From Cyclostephanos tholiformis (lineage: Eukaryota > Bacillariophyta > Thalassiosirophyceae > Thalassiosirales > Thalassiosiraceae), in NCBI GenBank assembly GCA_036939975.1, contig JALLPB010000133.1, positions 1 through 38,523 of the forward strand: DNA of 38,523 bases, in the 5' to 3' direction. Below the pieces are notes generated by a model, which was given only the letters and a program-made list of their open reading frames with translations, was not told where the DNA came from and did not search any database. The position numbers and the translations under genes are program-made. Numbering within the stretch: the stretch's first letter is position 1; each line of letters begins with the position of its first letter. This document shows, piece after piece, positions 31,124 to 38,523 of the stretch.

Positions 31124-34100
31124 CAAAAACAGGGAGGGGCAAGCCCCTCTCCTTCGCCAACTCTAAATCCATTGGCTGATCCCACCAAAATGGTCAGATA
31201 GGCGAACCCTTCCTTCTCACTGCTCCCACACAGAGTTCTCAGATCGGTCAATTCACAATAAAATTTGTGACAGTCTGCCTACTCACATCCATATAATGGG
31301 TGATTGTATGCAGACCGGCTGCGTCCAGCACCTCCTTTGAGTGCAGGTATGCCACAGACTGGACATTTGCTATGTGGCACCAATGTGGAAACCTTCCAAT
31401 GGTTTTATGCTTGTTGGAGACAAATTCCATGTCTCACTCCCATACAATAGGATTGCCTGCACGGTTGCTTTATAAAACATCCCACATGTCCTGGCAGTAA
31501 TGTTTTCAGCCCATAACACATGTGATATCTGAGCCCAGCATCCCCGTGCTTTCCTCAAATTTGACTACATGGCCTGGTTGTTGGTATCGTTATATGTGAT
31601 GAGCCTCCCTAGGTACTTGAAAACCTCTACCCTTTTCAGTTCTTCCTTGTACGCCATAAATGAACGTTCGAGGGCTTTCTGGGAACGTATGGCAGCCACA
31701 TGTTGTCATTTTCTCTCCCATCTCCGTTGACACAGCTCAGTGTAGTGGTGACCCCAATTTAGATCCTCCACTGGTGTCTGCAAACCACAATGCCCTGAGG
31801 ATGTCACATGAGAAAATGGCGGCGTAGATTAAACCTGGTGCCCAACCACCTGCCACGCTGTGCCACCGGGCAGAAGTAGAGACCGGTGATGGACAATTTG
31901 GTAGCACAGTAGACCTCTGGTGGTCGTGCAATGTTTATGTCTCGGTTGAGTACAAACGACTGGAAAATGTCATGCTGGGTCTCCAGATGGCTTCAGAGGG
32001 ATTCAGCTGAAAGGCTGGCACCACAGACCTTGCAATCAACACGTCAATGTTTTGTCATTGATGTTCCAAGCCCCATCCATTGGCTTACATACTCCTCGTC
32101 TGTCTGGGCAACTTGTATCTTCCCCGGTAAACATGTCATGACTTTTATTGGAACCATTCAAAAAGGGCAATGAGGATGTTGAAGCTTGATTGCAGCCACT
32201 CCGGGCACCTTGTGGCAGCCAACCCATTGTCCATGAAAAATGCAATACATTGATCGTGCACCAAGTCTCCCACCCCATCTCAAGCAATGTCTTCACCCAG
32301 CACTTGCCGGAGCCACTCCCTTATGACACAGTCAACACAAACATTGAACATAAGGCCGGAAAGAGGTCCCCCTGTGTGACTCCATGATGAGCTCCAAAAG
32401 GTAAGCCATAATTACCACCCGCGTGACATACAATTTTTGCGTTGGCCCAGAATTTCTTCTGGAGGTGAAGCAAATTTGGCCCAACACTGTACCCTGCCAA
32501 GATTTTGAGGCACCATCCCCAATCTAGGGCATCATAGGCCTTCCTGAGATCCAGATAAATCTGAAACAGGGGTTCCTGTTCTACCCATGCAAGCTGCTGT
32601 TGTAGCTTGACCTCCATGATGGTCATCCCCTTACCCCTGTGTGGAAGTCCACCGTGGAGGCAGTCATGGATGATGACAGATAATCGAGCTTATATTACTT
32701 TCTCTATGACCTTTCAAATGGGGTAGAGTGGGCCAATACAATAGCCGCCTCCTTCTTTTGAAAGGAGGACAATATTCATTCAAGTCATCTGAGTTGGGAT
32801 AGTTTCACTCTCCTGGACCGCTTGCACCAGCTTTACAGGCAACCGCCAGCGGTCCCCTTTCCCCTCCACTCCATCCTCTGCTCTGTCATGCTTCATGTCC
32901 ATGAACCAGCACTCTTTCAGGTGCTTGGCTTTCATACCCATTGTGCCTGCCATGTGACCATTTCATAAGTTCCCAACAACCGCCCTCAATTCTGAATCCA
33001 TTGGCGCTGCATCAGGGACATTGGAGGGGTCAACATTAATCCGCATTGCCCACCCCGGGGGGGGGGGTGGCAGTGCAAAGTTGGATTCTCTGGTCTATTT
33101 GTGTGGCTAATGTCTCCAGGCATGGTTTTAGGGCTTGGTCTTCTGCCAAGCAATACCACCATTTCAGGTGATGCCATGCCTCAATGTATTCCCCCACCGC
33201 TAGGCAGCCCTCAACATTTGAGGCAGTTGTTGCCGCTTGCTTTAGGCAATCTGCCTTTAAACAAGCTTTGATTTTCTGCCCAAGGTTACATGCTGCTGTT
33301 TGGGACAGCATGCCCTTCCTATGCAGCATAGCATGATAGTCGACAACTTTCCATGTCACATCAGTGATCCATTTGTTGGTGGGGCGCTCCCTGGGAGATG
33401 GGGCAAACCACGTGTTGCAGTAGCTCCTTGCATTCAGCATTGAGCTGGGTCCAAGGGCCATGGAGGAGGGAAAGAGGGAATTGTTGCGTCTGCCGGTGGT
33501 ACCGCTTCAACTTCTCCCCTCTTGCAGCATAAATAACAGCAACCAGAGCACGATGATTGGAGTGGTAGCAAGGCATTTGGATGCTTATGTGCCAAAATCC
33601 TCTATGGTCAGTTTCCCTTCCTAAGAAGTAGTTGCACTGAGAGGAGATCCATCTCCCCTCCCTCCTCATCCACCACGTCCACCTCCCCCAATGCCTATTA
33701 TCCAAGCGTTGGCAGAAGTGCCTGGACATATTGACCAAGTTCATGGCATCCTCTTGTTCGATGAGTGTCTCCTCTCTCTCCATGCATGGAGCTCTGAGAT
33801 TGAGGTTCAAGTCACCAACCAAAATGAGATGAGCACCCTTTGGGCACTTGCGCCATGCCTTGTCAATATACGTCAATGTTTCCAGGTCAGAGGGTGGGAT
33901 GTAGCACCCAATGACAAAAAATCTGGTTGAGCCCATCATTAAATGCAAAGAAATAACATTGAGATCCCAAATTTTGTCTCCTCAACCTTGTATGGAATAT
34001 TGCCCCTCCAGAAGAGTGCAATCCCCCCTGAACTTGATAATGTTACGGTCAAGGCAAGGACATTATCCCAATGAGTGCTGAGTGTAGATTTCCCCTGTTA

Positions 34101-34640
34101 ATTTAGTCTCCACTAGGAACCCTATATCAACCCACAACTGATCCATTGCCCTCTATGCTGCTTCTAAACCTCCATTGCGGCCACTTTGGATGTTAAATGA
34201 AGCAAAGCTAATGAGCCCACTATCACCAGGTCATGGTGATGGGGTACCGGTCACTGCCACCATGGGAATTTCAGCCCTGTAGGTACGAAAACCCAGGTAG
34301 CTATGGTACTACCCTACGTGATGGCCACTGCACCAACACACTAGTCCAACACCCCCTTTCACCCTATTGGGAGAAATGTGGTGTCATGGGATGTGGTATC
34401 TTTTACAGGATGGTGGTGGAACAAATGGGGCTGTGTGCTATGCTTGCTATGAGTAGGATGGAGGATGCTGACAGGTGGTGTTCAAAAACAAACAAGAGAG
34501 GCAAAGGCATGTGAAGCTTGGTGTCATTGTTGAGCCAACCATTGAGATGACCTTGAGTTGGAGTGAGAGACATGCAGTCAACCCTTGGGGCTTTCTTTTT
34601 CAAGTCAGACATGGTGGCCTGCTTGTTGGCCAAATCTGTG
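31124..34640 (-). pseudogene. Decayed LINE (non-LTR retrotransposon)
   Basis: Pieces of a LINE polyprotein lie in order on the - strand. Endonuclease: SFNIQSGRNGGLEAA and FLVETKLTGEIYTQHS (about 34170-34070), then FFVIGCYIPPSD, LILVGDLNLNL and NHRALVAVI (33950-33530). RT: LFQIYLDLRKAYDALDW and GVTQGDLFPALCSMF (32590-32330), then FMDNGLAATRCPEWLQ (about 32250), where FMDNG replaces the usual YxDD. C-terminal part: KATVQAILLYGSETWNL (about 31470) and a final VRRQTVTNFIVN-type tail (31250). Many stops and frame shifts break it, so it is dead. The 3' end is near 31240-31124. The N-terminal part above 34230 is not recognised. Confidence 0.75.
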
Positions 34641-34689
34641 GCATCATCTCAACAGGCTCCAAATGAGCATATTCAATTGTTTTGTTCCA

Positions 34690-35530
34690 GTCTTGATTGC
34701 TTTATGGAACAGGTACCCCCTTGAGCTCACAGTATTGCTTCATTCACCCATTTATATTTAGAGCTTAGCACTTCACATTTACATATGAATTCACCATTGA
34801 CACCTCATAGCCCCACAAAAACAATGCCCATCACTTCTTGTTGTTCCATTGGAAGTGCATGATACAATACACAAGCCATAGCTAATCGGAGGAGCATAAA
34901 GTTGGTCATCTCCTTGACTGTTGGTGACCAAACCTTCTTTGTGATCGGAAACCATGTGACCTCCTGGCACCTGGATGAGATCATGTAGAATGGTTTTTGG
35001 TCATAGCATGATGATTCAACCAAGTCAGATGACATACTGCCTACTGTCCCCCTTGAAGACCCTGTGCTGCCTTGGCATGCTTTCCATCTTGTCCTCATCC
35101 TGGATGATGACCATTCTTCTTTAAAACACCATGGACAAGAACAGGCTTGGGCAATGAGTAAATGACACAAGCAAGTTTCACAGAATTAAAAAGATTGTCC
35201 ATCGTAAAACAGTGATAGCTCTCATGCAAGTTATGAAATATGTTGGGACAAAATCCCTGTGCCAGGAGCTTGGTGTTGCTAGTTGCTAGGCTCATTGCCC
35301 TAGTGTAGTACCCATTGTCCAAAATGCAATCCACATGCAACCCATGCCCCAACCTCTTAAACTTTCCACAGCAAACTTTGACTTCCTCTGCATCTTACAT
35401 GACTGCTCTTTGTTTGAGATCTCCTTTGCTAACACCCATGCCTCCTTCCAGATACAATGAAGCCATCAATTTGTTGACCTTGAAGTTTGGGCCTGATTCC
35501 TTTGGAGGGGGCATCAAAAAGGGACCCTGG
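34690..35530 (-). pseudogene. PiggyBac-like DDE transposase remnant
   Basis: The - strand fragments read NFKVNKLMASLYLEGG, HGLHVDCILDNGYYTRAMSLA, YHCFTMDNLFNSVKLACVIYSLPKPVLVHGVLKKNG, then SSCYDQKPFYMISSRCQEVTWFPITKKVWSP and MTNFMLLRLAMA. The order and the DN-F/LFxSVxLA and KPFYMISS text fit the DDE_Tnp_1_7 (PiggyBac) family. Frame shifts and stops separate the pieces. No inverted terminal repeats with TTAA targets were found. Confidence 0.55.
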
Positions 35531-35604
35531 AATTGACAAAATACGCCCATGGGCGTACGATACGACGAATACTCTCGTATGGTTCCCGCCGTCGGAGTAT
35601 ATAC

Positions 35605-35605
35605 N
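35605..35605. other. Ambiguous base (n)
   Basis: The only undetermined base in the window. It lies in the short stretch between the transposase remnant and retroelement copy 2 and may mark an assembly join. Confidence 0.95.
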
Positions 35606-35659
35606 CAGAGGACAGGCCGAACTTCCACGTGGCAGAGATCTAAGAAGATTGCAATGCAA

Positions 35660-36805
35660 CCCTTCTTATGACGACCCAATGGCCGAGTCCCCCCTTGGGC
35701 ATGTTGTACATCAGGTGGGGGCTTGCCACTACCCAATCGTACCTCCTCTCCCAGACCTTGTCATTGGCAATGCCCCGATCTAGGTGATGTCCATCATTTT
35801 GATTGATGCTGTCGCCATAGACCATGACAAGCTGATTGTCGCATGGATGGAGAATGGAGAACTTGATGCACCAAGTCCTCCTCCCCTTTAACATCCCTTG
35901 CCCGCACCGCACTCCCTTCCCTTTGGGCGTTGGGTCCTGGGTCCCTCCTCTCCTCTCCTATGTTCCCCCCGTCCACCGTCTCTTCTGGAGTCAGACTGGG
36001 GGGGGCATCATTGATGCCATCGTTGGAGGCACCAGTCACCTGAATTCCAAAGATGGCATCGCCGATGGCGCCCTTGCAGTTGCCATCAGTGGTGTTGGTG
36101 GCATTCGCAGGGGCTTCGTCGGCTCGGCCAGTGTTTCCCATGGGGGCTCTGCCAACTGTGCCTCTGTTGCCCATGCGGGCGATGGTGGCAGTGCCGACGT
36201 TGCCCGTGAGGGCCGTGCTGGCGTCGCCGCCATCCGGAGCACGCGCGTCATTGGCTCAGCTGTTGGTGCCCACGAGGGCGCTGGCCAAGTTGCCAATGGT
36301 GCTCCGGCGTGCACCATTGGTGCCTCCGGCATTGCCCATGGGGGCTCTGCCTGTGATGCCAATGCCGCCTGTGTGTGCGTGGTTGGCTACGCCGATCATT
36401 GGCGGTGTTGGCATGGCGCTCTTCCCCCAAGCTGTCTTGGGTGAAGAGGGAGGGTGCCCCCTCAGCACCCGAACAATCGCGGGCTGCCTCGGCGGTGGGG
36501 GTGTCCTCGGACGTAGGTAGGCAGTAAATGCCGCCCATGCCGGGGAGGGGGGTTTGAGCGGTGGCCTCGAACCAATGGTTCCTGCAATTCCTTGCGCCAG
36601 GGCAACAGCCAACACACTCCCTCTCCACGCTGTGGCATTTGCAGTGGGTTTGGGGTGCCATCGAGTAAGTTGCAAATCTGGTGCAGCTGCAGCACCTTGC
36701 GGGCTCACTTGATGTCGAACGATGTTGGCGTTGACGGGCATTGGGGTTGAGGGAGATGTCGGATGGGGCGGGGGCTTGTTGTCGATTGAATTGCTCCGTG
36801 GGCAT
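35660..36805 (-). pseudogene. Retroelement Cys-rich ORF, copy 2 (broken)
   Basis: A diverged direct copy of 29735-31031. The N-terminus starts MPTEQFNRQQAPAPSDISLNPNARQRQ, with the Cys cluster partly changed (FATYSMAPQTHCKCHSVEREC). The repeat-rich middle is frameshifted. The copy stops at about 35660, so it lacks the last ~130 codons present in copy 1. Similarity continues upstream to about 36907 in the non-coding 5' part (TGAATTGCTCCGTGG-like text and the inverted repeat). Confidence 0.7.
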
Positions 36806-37010
36806 TATAAATTCAAAAATTGGCTTTTTGTATGGATTCCCCCATAGGATGGGGCCGATTTAATTATTGGCAAGACGATTTAATCGACAATGGATTGATC
36901 CCACAAAAATCAAAGCACCAGCATAGGGCGGCCTTAATCAGGCAGTCCCGGAGGAAAGCAAGAGGGGGAGATCGATGGAGATGTCGCATGGATGAAAGAG
37001 ACTAAACTAA

Positions 37011-37816
37011 GTGCAATGGACAATTGGGTCGCATTTGATGAGTTGGTGTTATTATACGCAGATGCATAATACAATCGGTGATGCTCTATATCGTGTTCTA
37101 TTTGGACAATTGCCATGCATTGGGATATCAGCAATGCCCCTAAAAGTGTCTATTTGGATCACCTTGCAATGGAAGCACAGTTCAATTGTGTTGTTGATTT
37201 TCCCAGAAAGGTAGATATCAATGACACACCATTGACGATGTGATGGACCTTGTCATAGCCAATGGTGACAATCATGTCGGAGAGCTTGAGACAAATTACA
37301 GCACCTCTGGTATCATTGACATGATTGACGGCGTTGTTGTTGATGTAGAAGTTGCAAATGTAATGCCTGTTGATGTGGATGATGATGACAATGACTTGAT
37401 CTTTCCAGTTACAACAGTGGTGGCTGAGGAAGAAGACAATGTAGTCATTGCTGTTGTGGTCAAGGTTGATATTTGAAGAATGATGGTCCACATTGTTGTT
37501 AGGTTGGGACTGCTGAAGAACTGGTATGCATATCACAAGATCAAACTGGTCAATGAAAAGGGAAAAGGGGAACAATATGGAGTTGTTGGGATTGACTGAT
37601 GCTGTACAGGGGTGGGAGATGGCAAAAGATGTGTCAGAATGTGAAGCAGCTTGTCATGAATTGTTGGTTGGTGGCCAATGTAAGAGCTCTGTGATGTGCA
37701 ACTGCAAGTCTGCATGTGACAGTAACAAATGCAGCTGCTTTAAGGCTGGCCATGTCTGCTTCTGGGCATGTCACTGCAATAACCATAAATGCAAGAATCA
37801 TGAAAGGGATGATTAG
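37011..37816 (+). pseudogene. Integrase tail with C-terminal CXC domain
   Basis: The frame at about 37050-37150 reads MHNTIGDALYRVLFGQLPCIGISAMPL, which resembles the segment after the catalytic core of retroviral-type integrases (P/A-Y-x-V-L-F-G-x-x-P). DHLAMEAQFNCVVDFP follows in another frame. After a decayed stretch, the frame 37526-37816 ends with CNCKSACDSNKCSCFKAGHVCFWACHCNNHKCKN, a CXC (tesmin/TSO1-like) Cys pattern. Integrases with such a tail occur in transposons of algae and animals. Stops and frame shifts show it is not intact; the last 97-codon ORF alone might be expressed. Confidence 0.5.
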
Positions 37817-38523
37817 TCCTCATCAATGGGGGGACATTTAGGAATTCGATCATGTAATGAAATTAAACTTAATGTGAAAATTACTCACATGGGAACATAC
37901 CAGTACTGATAATATTGGTAATGTAAAGGAGATAACCCATACAGTATCATACCAGTACTTGAAATGTAGTAAAAAAATCCACCACTGGTACTGCCCAAGA
38001 CTTGATACTTCAAGTATTGGTAATGCTGGATTGAGCCAATAATCCAATATGCATACTGGTAGAAAATGGTATCAGTACAACAAAACAATTCAAGTACTGC
38101 AATAAACTGGCTACCATTATGCATATCGAGCAATGAGCACTTTGAAACAGTATGGGTATGGGACTTCCAAGATTCCAATACGCATATTGTTACATGGGCA
38201 GACTCAAACAGTACCAGTAGTTTTATCTCAGCAATTATGCATAACAATCATGCCAATATGCATAAAGTATGCCCCCTCTATGGCCCAACACTTAAAAGGT
38301 AATGAATGCACTGTCATAGGCCATGGCATATGGGGGGGAAAGTTATCTTGCTAAATGTCGCAATTCGCTAATTAGCCAATTGCTGATGTAAGTGGGAGAC
38401 AGACAGTCCCCTGGGATCAAGATGGCTGCTAGCCAAAAGATCCAAACGTGATTAAATCCTGATGCACATCACATAAGGCCAAAGATTCCTATGTGGGAAC
38501 ATTTGGCAAGATAACCCTAGAAA
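37817..38523. other. AT-rich tail of the window, no gene
   Basis: No supported ORF. Short words such as ACCAGTACT (37898, 37950) and ATTGGTAATG (about 37914 and 38016) recur in both orientations between 37890 and 38100, perhaps the remains of a small repeat. Nothing else recognised. Confidence 0.4.

Noticed and set aside
34233..34514. 93-codon + strand ORF
   Set aside because: Lies opposite the LINE N-terminal region; no family text and the - strand frames fit the LINE order.

Overview
The window looks like nuclear DNA of a microalga, most likely a diatom. Spliceosomal introns with GT/AG ends are short (68-173 nt). One host enzyme begins with a signal peptide followed by an ASSFAF motif, close to the ASAFAP plastid-import motif of diatoms. 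The mobile elements are also of types common in diatom genomes. The species cannot be named from the sequence alone.

Region 1 (about 0.18-16.44 kb) is one large AT-rich Helitron-type element. Its main gene, on the + strand, can be spliced in silico into one frame of about 2,557 codons over eight exons (8003-16259). The domain order is a Ulp1/C48-like protease fold with altered catalytic residues, DUF6570, a Helitron HUH/Y2 Rep endonuclease, and a Pif1-type helicase. The element carries two further intron-containing genes of unknown function: a + strand gene (5543-7638) and a divergent - strand gene (464 to about 4504) for a protein of about 1,200 residues. A GC-rich minisatellite lies between the divergent starts. 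Almost every intron of these three genes holds a ~29-bp perfect or near-perfect hairpin (GAAAAATATTCA, a short loop, TGAATATTTTTC). A second repeat, CTACNTAGGAATTAGTAC, was found only near the two ends of the element. The intron hairpins are the most unusual signal in the window.

Region 2 (about 16.9-28.5 kb) holds GC-rich host genes. In order they are a 2-oxoglutarate/Fe(II) oxygenase of the isopenicillin-N-synthase type (+, frame broken at a 13-G run), a three-exon PPR protein of 1,553 aa (-), a three-exon PLP enzyme of the D-cysteine desulfhydrase/ACC deaminase family (+, probably plastid), pirin (-, frame broken at a TATA stretch), a possible small ORF, and a two-TM protein with a SHOCT-like C-terminus (-). 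The PPR and PLP genes are divergent with about 285 bp between their starts. The oxygenase/PPR pair and the PLP/pirin pair are convergent.

Region 3 (about 28.8-38.5 kb) is a nest of decayed transposons. It holds a reverse-transcriptase fragment (+), two diverged copies of a Cys-rich retroelement N-terminal ORF (-, 29.4-31.1 and 35.66-36.9 kb), a LINE with endonuclease and RT remnants (-), a PiggyBac-like DDE transposase remnant (-), and an integrase tail with a CXC domain (+). No rRNA, tRNA or CRISPR array was seen.
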